A DNA stretch of 63,766 nucleotides from Mycolicibacter longobardus (GTDB taxonomy: Bacteria; Actinomycetota; Actinomycetes; Mycobacteriales; Mycobacteriaceae). The notes under the pieces are model-generated. The model had not been told where the DNA came from. It saw only the letters and a list, made by a program, of their open reading frames with translations, and did no database searches. This document shows positions 56,000-63,766 of the stretch, one piece after another; within the stretch, counting starts at the first letter, position 1; each line of letters opens with the position of its first letter. Both the position numbers and the translations under genes were made by a program. The DNA is taken from positions 1 through 63,766 of the forward strand of contig NZ_LQPG01000006.1 of the NCBI RefSeq assembly GCF_002102265.1. The letters run 5' to 3'.

Positions 56000-57112
56000 T
56001 CAGCTGATCGCGCTGATGGCGGCCGACAGGCGCGGCATGAACGCATCGGGGATGGGCACGTAGCCGTGGTCGGCCAGGTCGGTCTGGCCATCCCCGATCG
56101 CGCTCTGTAGAAAGGCTCTGACGGCCGTTCCGACCCGTGAGTCGGGATACTTTGAGCAGACGATCTCGTAGGTGGCCAACACAATCGGGTAGGCACCGGG
56201 TTGATTCGGCCGGTAGAACGAGATGGTGTCGAGGGCAAGATCGTTGCCGTCGCGGATGAACCAGGCAGAGGAAATCGTCTTGCCGACGGAGTCCTCGCTG
56301 ATAGCGACGGGGTCGGGGCCGGCCGAGGTGATGACGTTGACCAGACCCAGCCGACGCGCCTGGGCGAACGACCATCCGGTGTAGGTGATCGCCCCTTCGG
56401 TGCCGGACGTGGCGGCGGCGACGCCCTCGTTACCGTGTGCGCCCTTCCCGACTGCGCCGTTGAACGTTCGTCCGGCGCCCTTTCCCCAGGCACCCGCGGA
56501 GGCGGTGTCGAGATAGCGCTGGAAGTTGTCGGTGGTTCCGGACTCGTCGCTGCGGAACACCACCCGAATCGGCACGTCAGGCAGTGCGGTGCCGGTGTTG
56601 AGCGCGGCGATCGCGGGGTCGTTCCAGGTGGTGATGGCGCCGTTGAAGATATTGGCTGCGGTGGGGCCATCCAGATTCAGCGATGTCAGGCCGTTGAGAC
56701 GAAAGGCGATCGCGATGGGCCCGAACACCATCGGCAGGTTCCACACCGGCGCGCCGCAGCGCTGCTGAGCCCGGTCGTATTCACCTTTGCTCAGTGGCGA
56801 GTCGGATCCGCCGAAATCCGTTTCTTCTGCCATGAATTCGTTGATACCGGCACCCGACCCGTTGGCCTCGTATCTCAAGTGCTGTCCCGGGCAGTCGTGG
56901 CTGAACCTCGCGGCGAATCGCTTCATCGCCCTGGCTTGTGCGGTCGAACCGCTGGCCTTCAGGGTCAGCTTTCCGCCGCATTCCACCCCGGATCCCGGAG
57001 CCGGTGCCGCCTCGCGTGACCGTGTGGTGTCGTGGTTGACGCCGCACCCGGACAGCAGGGCAACGCCGACGGCCAGCAGGCTCGGTACGGTACGTCGATC
57101 GATGTCAATCAC
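56000..57112 (-). CDS. pstS: Phosphate-binding lipoprotein PstS
   Basis: A 370-residue periplasmic binding protein of the high-affinity phosphate ABC transporter. A short signal peptide ends in lipobox LLSGC (Cys23). Phosphate-contact segments are visible: [40 protein letters not shown] and [18 protein letters not shown] 57112 with GAGGG upstream. No pstC, pstA or pstB lies beside it, so it must work with a transporter coded elsewhere. It is followed by a PPE gene in the same direction. Confidence 0.93.
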   Translation of the reverse strand: MIDIDRRTVPSLLAVGVALLSGCGVNHDTTRSREAAPAPGSGVECGGKLTLKASGSTAQARAMKRFAARFSHDCPGQHLRYEANGSGAGINEFMAEETDFGGSDSPLSKGEYDRAQQRCGAPVWNLPMVFGPIAIAFRLNGLTSLNLDGPTAANIFNGAITTWNDPAIAALNTGTALPDVPIRVVFRSDESGTTDNFQRYLDTASAGAWGKGAGRTFNGAVGKGAHGNEGVAAATSGTEGAITYTGWSFAQARRLGLVNVITSAGPDPVAISEDSVGKTISSAWFIRDGNDLALDTISFYRPNQPGAYPIVLATYEIVCSKYPDSRVGTAVRAFLQSAIGDGQTDLADHGYVPIPDAFMPRLSAAISAIS

Positions 57113-57289
57113 ATCCCTCGGGTCGTCTCGTCGCCGAATGCTAGCAATGGCAGGGACACGAGTTACTGGTGCTTTGCAGTCGAATTCAAGAATTCAGCAA
57201 CTGTTTTCGATCTGGTTGGTCTCCGGGTAGACGGCATCTGCCTGCGGGTCTGGGCGGCGGCCGACGGCGACCGGGATTAGCGTGGATGG

Positions 57290-59353
57290 ATGGCCAATCG
57301 ACTCGCCGCGTCCGCCAGCCCATACCTGCGTCAACACGCCGACAACCCGGTGGACTGGTGGGAGTGGACGCCCGAGGCGCTGGCCGAAGCCGCAGAGCGA
57401 GATGTGCCGATCCTGCTGTCGGTCGGCTACGCGGCCTGCCACTGGTGCCACGTGATGGCGCACGGCTCGTTCGAGGACGCGGAAGTCGCCTCAGCGATGA
57501 ACCAGAGCTTCGTGTGCATCAAGGTCGACCGGGAGGAACGTCCCGACATCGACGCGATCTACATGACCGCCACCCAGGCGCTGACCGGGCATGGCGGCTG
57601 GCCGATGACCTGCTTCCTCACTCCCGACGGTCGTCCGTTCTACTGCGGCACCTACTACCCGAAAGACACTTTTCTGCAATTGCTTTCGGCGATCACCGCC
57701 ACCTGGACCGAACGCCGCGACGAGGTCGAGGACGCCTCGGAGCGCATTGCCGCCGAGTTGCGGTCGATGGCCGCCGGACTGCCCGGGGGCGGCCCGCCCG
57801 TCGACGCGATGCTCTGCGACGGCGCCGTGTCGGCCGTGCTGCGTGACGAGGACACCGAACACGGGGGCTTCGGCGGTGCGCCGAAGTTCCCGCCTTCCGC
57901 ACTGCTGGAAACCCTGCTGCGCCATTACGAACGGACCGCGACCCGCCCGGCGCTCGACGCCGTGGCCCGCGCCGGTGCGGCGATGGCGCGCGGCGGTATC
58001 TATGACCAGCTGGCCGGAGGATTCGCCCGGTACAGCGTTGACAACGCCTGGGTGGTACCGCATTTCGAGAAGATGCTGTATGACAACGCGCTGCTGCTGC
58101 GGTCCTATGCGCACTGGTCCCGGCGCACCGGCAACCCGCTGGCGAGTCGGATCACCTCAGAGACCGCCCGATTCCTACTCGCGGAGCTTTCCGACGGCGC
58201 CATGTTCGTCTCGTCGCTGGACGCCGACGCCGACGGTCAAGAAGGTTTGACCTATGTGTGGACGCCCGAGCAGTTGACCGAGGTTCTCGGCGCCGATGAC
58301 GGGGCTTGGGCGGCAGCCGTTTTCGGGGTCACGGTGAGCGGCACGTTCGAGTCCGGCGGTTCAGCGAGGCTCGACGGAGGAGAGGCGAAGCTGGGGCCGC
58401 CGCATGAACCCGGCAGTTCGGTGCTGCAGCTTCCGGTGGATCCCGACGATCCGCAGCGGTTCGACCGGGTACGGCAGCGGCTGCTGACCGCTCGACGGTC
58501 CCGGCCCCAGCCCGGACGCGACGACAAGGTGGTCACCGCCTGGAACGGCATGGCGATCACGGCGTTGACCGAAGCGGCTGTGGCGCTGAGGAACCCGAGT
58601 CTGGTCGTGGCGGCGCGTGATTGCGCGGGCGCGCTGCTCGACCTGCATCTGGTGGATGGCCGGCTGCGCCGCGCCAGCCTGGGCGGCCGGGTGGGGGAGA
58701 GCGCCGCAATCCTGGAGGACTACGGTGCGTTGGCCACCGGACTGCTCAGCGTGTACCAGCTCGACGCGGACCCGCGGTGGCTGGATGCCGCGGTCGGCCT
58801 GCTGGACACCGCGCTGGCCCACTTCGCCGACCCGGACTCACCGGGACGGTGGTTCGACAGCGCCGATGACGCCGAAGCGCTGATGCTGCGCCCGAGCGAC
58901 CCGTCGGACGGGGCCACCCCGTCGGGAGCCGCGCTGATCACCGAGGCGCTGCTGACCGCGGCGCACCTGGTGGGCGCGGACCGCGGCGAGCGCTACCGCC
59001 GGGCGGCCGGCGATGCGCTGGCGGCGCACACCGCGCTGCTGGCGCGGGCGGCGCGCGCGGTCGGGCACTGGCTCGGTGTCGCCGAGGCCTGCGTACGGGG
59101 GCCGATACAGATCGCGGTGGCCTGCGAGAGCCCGGATTCCGCACTGCTGACCGAGGCACGCCGGTTGGCCCCCGGCGGGGCGATCGTCGTCGGCGGTGCG
59201 GCGGGCTCGTCGGAGCCGCTGATCGGCCGAGACCGGGTCAACGGTGCCGACGCCGCCTACGTGTGCCGGGGTCCAGTGTGCGATCTGCCGGTGGGCAGCG
59301 CAGCGGAGCTGGCCGCCGCCCTTGCGGTGCCCGCCAATCCGGCGTCCGTGTAA
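57290..59353 (+). CDS. DUF255 thioredoxin-fold / six-hairpin protein (Rv1084-like, YyaL/spermatogenesis-associated 20 family)
   Basis: A 687-residue protein. The N-terminal thioredoxin-like domain has SPYLRQHADNPVDWWEW and the active-site-like CHWCHVM (CxxC), KVDREERPDID and GHGGWPMTCFLTPDG. A long alpha/alpha-toroid follows (HGGFGGAPKFPP, VVPHFEKMLYDNALLL, SLDADADGQEGLTYVWTPEQL, DDKVVTAWNGMAI). Around residue 355 sits the translated copy C of the hairpin repeat (GSARLDGGEAKLGPPHEPG), which looks inserted between GTFESG and SSVLQLP. Function of the family is unclear. Confidence 0.9.
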   Translation: MANRLAASASPYLRQHADNPVDWWEWTPEALAEAAERDVPILLSVGYAACHWCHVMAHGSFEDAEVASAMNQSFVCIKVDREERPDIDAIYMTATQALTGHGGWPMTCFLTPDGRPFYCGTYYPKDTFLQLLSAITATWTERRDEVEDASERIAAELRSMAAGLPGGGPPVDAMLCDGAVSAVLRDEDTEHGGFGGAPKFPPSALLETLLRHYERTATRPALDAVARAGAAMARGGIYDQLAGGFARYSVDNAWVVPHFEKMLYDNALLLRSYAHWSRRTGNPLASRITSETARFLLAELSDGAMFVSSLDADADGQEGLTYVWTPEQLTEVLGADDGAWAAAVFGVTVSGTFESGGSARLDGGEAKLGPPHEPGSSVLQLPVDPDDPQRFDRVRQRLLTARRSRPQPGRDDKVVTAWNGMAITALTEAAVALRNPSLVVAARDCAGALLDLHLVDGRLRRASLGGRVGESAAILEDYGALATGLLSVYQLDADPRWLDAAVGLLDTALAHFADPDSPGRWFDSADDAEALMLRPSDPSDGATPSGAALITEALLTAAHLVGADRGERYRRAAGDALAAHTALLARAARAVGHWLGVAEACVRGPIQIAVACESPDSALLTEARRLAPGGAIVVGGAAGSSEPLIGRDRVNGADAAYVCRGPVCDLPVGSAAELAAALAVPANPASV
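58353..58411. repeat. Dispersed hairpin repeat, copy C, inside a coding gene
   Basis: CCGGCGGT-t-CAGC-ga-GGCTC, loop GACGGAGGA, GAGGC-gaa-GCTG-gg-GCCGCCG, then CATGAACCC. It keeps the outer arms and loop of copies A and B, with one inner mismatch. It is translated in frame and breaks no stop codon rule. Confidence 0.8.
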
Positions 59354-59363
59354 TCTCCGCCAC

Positions 59364-59747
59364 ATGACGAGCGCACCCGATAAGGCACAGGCCATCACCG
59401 AGACCGTCCACCGCTACATCGAGCTAGTCGGCGGCGGCGACGCCGATGCGCTGGTCGGGCTGTACGCGGATGACGCCACCCTGGAAGACCCGGTCGGCGG
59501 CGAGGTGCACATCGGCCACCAGGCCATCCGCAACTTCTACTCGGCCATCACCGGGCTGGACCGCAAGGCAGAGCTGGTGTCGCTGCGGGTCGCCGGCAAC
59601 GAGGCGGCATTCCAGTTCGCACTGACCATCACCAACGGCGATCACCGGATGCGGATCGAGCCGATCGACGTGATGGTGTTCGACGGCGACGGCAAGATCG
59701 CCGGCATGAAGGCCTACTGGTCGGCGGAGAACATCACCCAGCTCTAA
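59364..59747 (+). CDS. Steroid delta-isomerase-like (KSI/SnoaL fold) protein
   Basis: A 127-residue NTF2-like protein. The residues used by ketosteroid isomerases can be placed: Tyr18 (VHRYIELVG), the base Asp42 in LEDPVGG and Asp102 in IEPIDVMVFD. It could therefore shift a steroid double bond from C5 to C4, as in cholesterol breakdown; this is inferred from motifs only. ATG 59364 begins 11 bases after the upstream stop. Confidence 0.85.
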   Translation: MTSAPDKAQAITETVHRYIELVGGGDADALVGLYADDATLEDPVGGEVHIGHQAIRNFYSAITGLDRKAELVSLRVAGNEAAFQFALTITNGDHRMRIEPIDVMVFDGDGKIAGMKAYWSAENITQL

Positions 59748-59776
59748 GCCGAGCTCGGTCCGACCGGGACGGGTGC

Positions 59777-60490
59777 TTAATACAGCGCCGCGAACCAGAT
59801 CGCGATGTACTGACAGACCGCGGCCACCGCGGTGCAGGCGTGGAAGAACTCGTGGTAGCCGAACGTCTCCGGCCACGGGTCCGGCCACTTCAGCGCGTAC
59901 ATGATCGCCCCGATGCTGTAGAGCGCGCCGCCGACGGCCAGCAGCACCATCGCCGCAACGCCGGCGTTGTGCATGATCGTCGCGATGAAGAACGCCGACA
60001 CCCACCCCAACAGCAGGTAGAGCGGCACCCCGACCCACTTCGGGGCGGTCGGCCAGCACAGTTTCAGCACCACGCCGGCCAGGGCACCGCCCCACACGAT
60101 GGTCATCACCAGCCGCTCCTGGGGGCCGTGGTCCATCGCCAGCAACGCGAACGGGGTGTAGGTGCCGGCGATGAAGATGAAGATCATCGCGTGGTCGAGC
60201 CTCTTCATCCGGATCCGGGTGGAGACCGACTTCCAGGTCACCCGGTGATAGGTCGCGCTGACCGCGAACATGCCCACCACCGAGATGGTGTACGCCAGCG
60301 ATGCCAAGCCGGCCTCGAGTCCGGCCAACGGCCAGGTCACCGCTATCAGGGCGATCCCGGCGATGCCCGCGACGATGGCCGATGCGAAGTGAATCCACCC
60401 GCGTGCCCGCGGCCTGGTGTGTGGCGCGGGGGCGTCCGCAGGCAGATCACTCGGATTCGGTTCGGCGATCGTGTCGGTGTGGGTGCTCAT
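59777..60490 (-). CDS. trhA: TrhA/hemolysin III family membrane protein (Rv1085c-like)
   Basis: A 237-residue membrane protein with seven helices of the HlyIII/PAQR-like family. Conserved His positions are seen in [29 protein letters not shown] and [15 protein letters not shown], which probably bind zinc. Members in B. subtilis and E. coli (TrhA) affect membrane fluidity. A cytoplasmic Pro-rich N-terminus of about 35 residues precedes the first helix. ATG 60490. Divergent from the cis-prenyltransferase gene. Confidence 0.9.
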   Translation of the reverse strand: MSTHTDTIAEPNPSDLPADAPAPHTRPRARGWIHFASAIVAGIAGIALIAVTWPLAGLEAGLASLAYTISVVGMFAVSATYHRVTWKSVSTRIRMKRLDHAMIFIFIAGTYTPFALLAMDHGPQERLVMTIVWGGALAGVVLKLCWPTAPKWVGVPLYLLLGWVSAFFIATIMHNAGVAAMVLLAVGGALYSIGAIMYALKWPDPWPETFGYHEFFHACTAVAAVCQYIAIWFAALY

Positions 60491-60551
60491 GGTCCTTCCT
60501 GACTCCATGCGGATCCCGGAGGTGATTCCCGTCAATGCTTGGAGATCACAG

Positions 60552-60557
60552 TAGTCT
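60552..60557 (+). promoter_or_regulatory. Putative leaderless -10 element
   Basis: TAGTCT, 8 bases before the GTG at 60566, has the TANNNT form and the spacing expected if transcription starts at or next to the start codon. Confidence 0.4.
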
Positions 60558-60565
60558 GGGTTTTT

Positions 60566-61375
60566 GTGGCGATCATCCCGGCGCGCTTGAAGGAGCCGCT
60601 GTACCGGATCTACGAGCTGCGCCTCCGGCAGGGCTTGGCGGCCTCGCGGTCGACCCTGCCGCGCCACATCGCGGTTCTCTGCGACGGCAACCGGCGGTGG
60701 GCGCGCGATGCCGGCTACGACGACGTCAGCTACGGCTACCGGATGGGCGCGGCCAAGATCGCCGAGATGTTGCGCTGGTGCGCTGACGCCGGCATCGAGA
60801 TGGCGACCATCTACCTGCTCTCCACCGAGAATCTGCAGCGCGACCCCGGCGAACTCGCCGCGCTCATCGAGATCATCACCGACGTGGTGGAGGAGATCTG
60901 TGCCCCCGCCAACCGCTGGAGCGTGCGGACCGTCGGGGATCTGGAACTGCTGGGCGAAGAACCCGCCCGCCGTCTGCGCGAGGCTGTCGAAGGCACAGCG
61001 GCCGCGGCGAACCAAGACGGCGGAAGCTCCAATCTGCACGTCAACGTCGCGGTCGGCTACGGCGGCCGACAGGAGATCGTCGACGCCGTGCGCGGCCTGC
61101 TCGGCAAGCAGCTGGCCAACGGCGCCACCGCCGAAGAACTTGTGGAGGCGGTGACCGTCGAAGGGATCTCGGAGAATCTCTACACCTCCGGCCAGCCGGA
61201 CCCGGATCTGGTGATCCGGACCTCCGGGGAGCAGCGGTTGTCCGGCTTCCTGCTGTGGCAGAGCGCCTACTCGGAGATGTGGTTCACCGAGGCGCACTGG
61301 CCGGCGTTCCGCAGGGTCGATTTCCTGCGTGCGCTGCGCGACTACAGCGTGCGGCACCGGCGATTCGGGCGGTAG
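60566..61375 (+). CDS. Short-chain cis-prenyltransferase ((2Z,6E)-farnesyl diphosphate synthase, Rv1086-like)
   Basis: A 269-residue UppS-family enzyme. The diphosphate-binding [15 protein letters not shown] (catalytic Asp40), [24 protein letters not shown] and C-terminal [27 protein letters not shown] are typical. Rv1086 makes omega,E,Z-farnesyl diphosphate, the primer for decaprenyl phosphate used in cell-wall synthesis; the same is inferred here from similarity and position. GTG 60566 is chosen, probably leaderless; an upstream frame to 60539 has no ribosome site. Confidence 0.93.
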   Translation: MAIIPARLKEPLYRIYELRLRQGLAASRSTLPRHIAVLCDGNRRWARDAGYDDVSYGYRMGAAKIAEMLRWCADAGIEMATIYLLSTENLQRDPGELAALIEIITDVVEEICAPANRWSVRTVGDLELLGEEPARRLREAVEGTAAAANQDGGSSNLHVNVAVGYGGRQEIVDAVRGLLGKQLANGATAEELVEAVTVEGISENLYTSGQPDPDLVIRTSGEQRLSGFLLWQSAYSEMWFTEAHWPAFRRVDFLRALRDYSVRHRRFGR

Positions 61376-61382
61376 CGCGGAC

Positions 61383-62750
61383 ATGATCGTGCTGTCGGCG
61401 CTGGTATTCACCCTGAGTTGGTGGCTGGGGATGTACCTGCTGGCCCGCGATCCGCGAAAGCAGGTGCTGGTGCTGGCCGCCCTCGGCCTGTGCGGTTTCG
61501 CGGCGGTGGTCGCCGCTGACGCGGTGCGTGCGGTGTGGCATCCGGTACTGCTCGGACGGCTGGAGATCTACCTGGCCGTGGTGCCCGGGGTGGCGTGGTT
61601 CGCGGTGGTGCTGGAGTTGTCCCGGCCCTGCGACCACTGGACCAGCCGGACACGCGACGCGGTGCTCGTCGGCGTGGTCGCCGCCGCCGCGCTGACGGGC
61701 GCGGCGTGGGCGGGCAGCGTCGACGGCCCGCTGCGGGCCGGGCACTGGCTGCTGTTCGCCGTGGTCTCGGTGTCGACGCTGGGTGCCATGGTCAAAGCAC
61801 TGATCCGGCCTGCGCAGCCCGGATCGGTCCTCGGCGTTGCCGCCGTCGCGACGTTGTTCTTCGCCCTGGCCAATGCGATTCTGCTGATCCCGTTGGGCGT
61901 GGTGCCCAGCGGGATCGCGCTGGCCAGCACCGGCGTCGACGTGCTTCTGCTGGGGCTGGCGGTGGCGCTGTGGGACGCCTTCGACGAGGGCCAGGCGCTA
62001 CGGCTGGACATGCTGCGCTCGTTCCTGGCCGCGGTCGCGATGGCGGCGCTGTTGGGCGGGCAGGTGCTGATCGGGTTGGCGCTGACCCGAAACGAACCCA
62101 CGGCGCAGACGGCGCTGACGGTTCTGCTGTTCACCACGATCGCGGTCGGGATCGAGGTCCAGGTGTTCGTGGACCGGCTGGCCGGACTCTGGGATCGGCT
62201 GGCGTTCTGGCGTTCCCCGGCGTTGCGCGCCGACCGTGCTGCGTTGCGCGGCACCGAAGCGGCGCTGGCGCTGCGCTCGACCAGTCCGCTCGACGACGTC
62301 GACGAGGAGACCTTTGTACGGCTGACCCGACGGGCGTTGGGCCACTACGGGGATCTGTCGAAACTCGTCGCCAGCCCGTTGACCGCGCTGCCGGCCATCG
62401 ACGAGAGGCTGGCCGCCCGCGGTGCTCCCGACGCGCCGCTGGAACGCGCCAACGAACTCAAGGCGCTGCTGGCCGACCGGATCGCCGCGCTCAAACCGCG
62501 CGACGGTGGTGAGTTCGGCACCACCGAACAGTGGCGGCACTACAACGCCCTGTACTTCCCCTACGTGGTCGGCGTACGCGCCTACGCGCAGAACGCCACC
62601 CCGGCCGGACTGGATCCCACCGCCCGGCAGGCCTGGCAGTGGCTGGTCACCGAGGTGCCGCAGCGTTCGCTGCACAACTGGCAGAACGCCGGGGCCCGGG
62701 TGATCGCCGCGGATCTGCGAAGCCGGCTGACGGTGTCGTCGGGTTCCTGA
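61383..62750 (+). CDS. Multi-pass membrane protein of unknown function
   Basis: A 455-residue protein. About eight helices occupy the first 270 residues ([138 protein letters not shown]). The cytoplasmic C-terminus is Arg/Leu-rich and ends with [21 protein letters not shown]...[24 protein letters not shown] do not recognise a family. It begins seven bases after the prenyltransferase stop, so cotranscription is likely. Confidence 0.8.
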   Translation: MIVLSALVFTLSWWLGMYLLARDPRKQVLVLAALGLCGFAAVVAADAVRAVWHPVLLGRLEIYLAVVPGVAWFAVVLELSRPCDHWTSRTRDAVLVGVVAAAALTGAAWAGSVDGPLRAGHWLLFAVVSVSTLGAMVKALIRPAQPGSVLGVAAVATLFFALANAILLIPLGVVPSGIALASTGVDVLLLGLAVALWDAFDEGQALRLDMLRSFLAAVAMAALLGGQVLIGLALTRNEPTAQTALTVLLFTTIAVGIEVQVFVDRLAGLWDRLAFWRSPALRADRAALRGTEAALALRSTSPLDDVDEETFVRLTRRALGHYGDLSKLVASPLTALPAIDERLAARGAPDAPLERANELKALLADRIAALKPRDGGEFGTTEQWRHYNALYFPYVVGVRAYAQNATPAGLDPTARQAWQWLVTEVPQRSLHNWQNAGARVIAADLRSRLTVSSGS

Positions 62751-62851
62751 CCTGCAGGTGGCAGTGCTTGGCAGTGCCGTGGGTCGAAGTGGCAGCGGGG
62801 GGTGAGCAAGGTCGACGGTGTTGGTAGTCGATCCTCGAAGGGAGTTCCATC

Positions 62852-63259
62852 ATGACCGCCCTCACCACCCCGGTCCTGTCCGACTCGACCGATTCACTGC
62901 TGCGTTTCGCTCTGCGGGCCGACGCCGTCGTCACCGGAGCCGTCGGCGTGGTCGGTGCCGTCGCCGCCCGCTCGATGGCGGCCCTGGAAGGCCTGACCGC
63001 GGCCCACGAATACGGCCTGGCCGCCTTCTGTGTCCTCTACGGCGTGGCCGTCTACATCCTGTCTGCGCTGCCGGACGTGCGCCGCGCCGGCGTCGGCGTG
63101 ATCATCGCCAATGTGGTGTGCACCGTCGCCGCCATCGCGGTGCTGGAGTCCGGTGTGCTTCCGTTGACCGGAGTCGGCGTCGCGGCGACCTTGGGCAGCG
63201 CCGCCTACACGGCGTTCTTCGCGCTGCTGCAGTACCGCGGGCTGCGTCGCCTGGGCTGA
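62852..63259 (+). CDS. Small four-helix membrane protein
   Basis: A 135-residue protein with about four hydrophobic helices (AVVTGAVGVVGAVAA, YGLAAFCVLYGVAVYILSAL, VGVIIANVVCTVAAIAVL, VGVAATLGSAAYTAFFALL) and short loops. GGGAG precedes ATG 62852. It resembles the small integral membrane proteins found beside regulators in mycobacteria, but no function is known. Confidence 0.75.
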   Translation: MTALTTPVLSDSTDSLLRFALRADAVVTGAVGVVGAVAARSMAALEGLTAAHEYGLAAFCVLYGVAVYILSALPDVRRAGVGVIIANVVCTVAAIAVLESGVLPLTGVGVAATLGSAAYTAFFALLQYRGLRRLG

Positions 63260-63313
63260 CTCGCGGCCACTTGCGCGTGTCGCCCCGGCCGCCACCGTCT
63301 ACAGTTCTGTCCC

Positions 63314-63766
63314 ATGAAGTGGCGGCTGGCGGCGACAACGCTGATTCCTGCAACCCTGATCTTCGCCGCCGCGCCGGCGCAGGCCGACGAGAAGAGCTAC
63401 CTCAGCTACCTCGAGTCGCACGGGTTCAAGTACCAGAACAGCCCCGGGCTCACCACGCCGGCCGGGGCGGTGAAATTCGGCGAGATCATCTGCCAGAACC
63501 TGCGGCGGGGCCGTCCCGCCAAGGACCGGTTCGGCACGAAGGTCGCCGACGGCGTCACCAAGGTAGTGATCGACGCCGCACAACACGAGATGTGCCCGGA
63601 CACATTGGCGGCTGCCGCGACGCCGACGCCGACGCCGTCACCGGCGCCACCGCCTCCGGGTGCCAACGAACCGGCGCCGCCGCCTCCGCCCGGCTTTCCT
63701 CCGCCTCCCGAATTTCCGCCGCCGCCTCCGGCACCGGAATTCCCGCCGCCCCCCGAGTTCGCGTCG
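63314..63766 (+). CDS. Secreted DUF732 protein with a proline-rich tail, cut by the window end
   Basis: A signal peptide (MKWRLAATTLIPATLIFAAAPAQA-DE) is followed by a DUF732-like domain: YLSYLESHGFKYQNSPGLTTPAGAVKFGEIICQNLRRG...AAQHEMCPDT, with two cysteines. From about residue 100 the chain becomes Pro-rich (PPPPGANEPAPPPPPGFPPPPEF) and stays open to the last base, so 151 residues are seen and the 3' end is missing. Such Pro-rich tails may span the wall. Confidence 0.85.
   Translation, partial: MKWRLAATTLIPATLIFAAAPAQADEKSYLSYLESHGFKYQNSPGLTTPAGAVKFGEIICQNLRRGRPAKDRFGTKVADGVTKVVIDAAQHEMCPDTLAAAATPTPTPSPAPPPPGANEPAPPPPPGFPPPPEFPPPPPAPEFPPPPEFAS

Overview
The window is high-GC actinobacterial DNA from a mycobacterium. 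It carries PE, PPE and Esx genes, mycobacterial lipoproteins (LpqT, LpqU), SigC, the mycothiol conjugate amidase Mca and a short-chain cis-prenyltransferase. From memory, gene order follows the Mycobacterium tuberculosis segment from about Rv1014c to Rv1086, with blocks missing or replaced. The ESX-5-type PE/PPE/Esx modules suggest a slow grower or close relative; I cannot name the species.

Layout. (1) 1-6706: a leftward housekeeping block (pth, rplY, an SDR, a hemophore-like pair, lpqT, arsC-like, prsA, glmU), then tRNA-Gln. (2) 6881-12113: rightward tetR, mfd, mazG. (3) 12143-15980: a VapBC pair with a palindromic operator, a lone PPE-PPW protein, and an anti-sigma factor that runs in frame, with no stop codon, into ECF sigma factor SigC. 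(4) 16124-20328: lpqU, eno, ftsB, a DUF501 gene and ppx. (5) 20414-29715: a DUF1942 secreted protein, kdpDE without kdpFABC beside it, then three tandem PE/PPE(/Esx/Esx) modules, one holding a PE-PPE-tail chimera and one a PPE remnant. (6) 29914-32640: accessory region with a toxin-antitoxin-like pair, a short tRNA with a Leu(UAA) anticodon, a secreted protein, an epoxide-hydrolase-like enzyme and a beheaded VapC. (7) 32644-54294: long synteny with Rv1057-Rv1083 (beta-propeller, fadD, patatins, cysteine dioxygenase/rhodanese behind a polycysteine leader peptide, echA8, echA9, a nuclease-like gene between two inverted palindromic elements, fadA3, lipU, cbs, pra, metB, greA, mca). (8) 54444-57112: an insertion with a DUF732 protein, a lone PPE and a lone pstS. 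(9) 57290-63766: a thioredoxin-fold DUF255 protein, a KSI-like protein, TrhA, a cis-prenyltransferase, membrane proteins and a DUF732 protein cut by the window end.

How the genes work together. Sulfur metabolism recurs: cbs and metB (transsulfuration), cysteine dioxygenase plus rhodanese under a likely cysteine-sensing leader, and mca (mycothiol). Cell-wall and nucleotide-sugar supply is covered by prsA, glmU, lpqU, ftsB and the cis-prenyltransferase. Host-interaction or secretion genes sit in islands between housekeeping blocks.

The most notable observations are the anti-sigma/SigC fusion with a perfect 12-bp-arm palindrome at its junction, the nuclease-like gene between inverted copies of one palindromic element, and a dispersed hairpin repeat with a covarying inner stem, one copy of which is translated inside the DUF255 protein.
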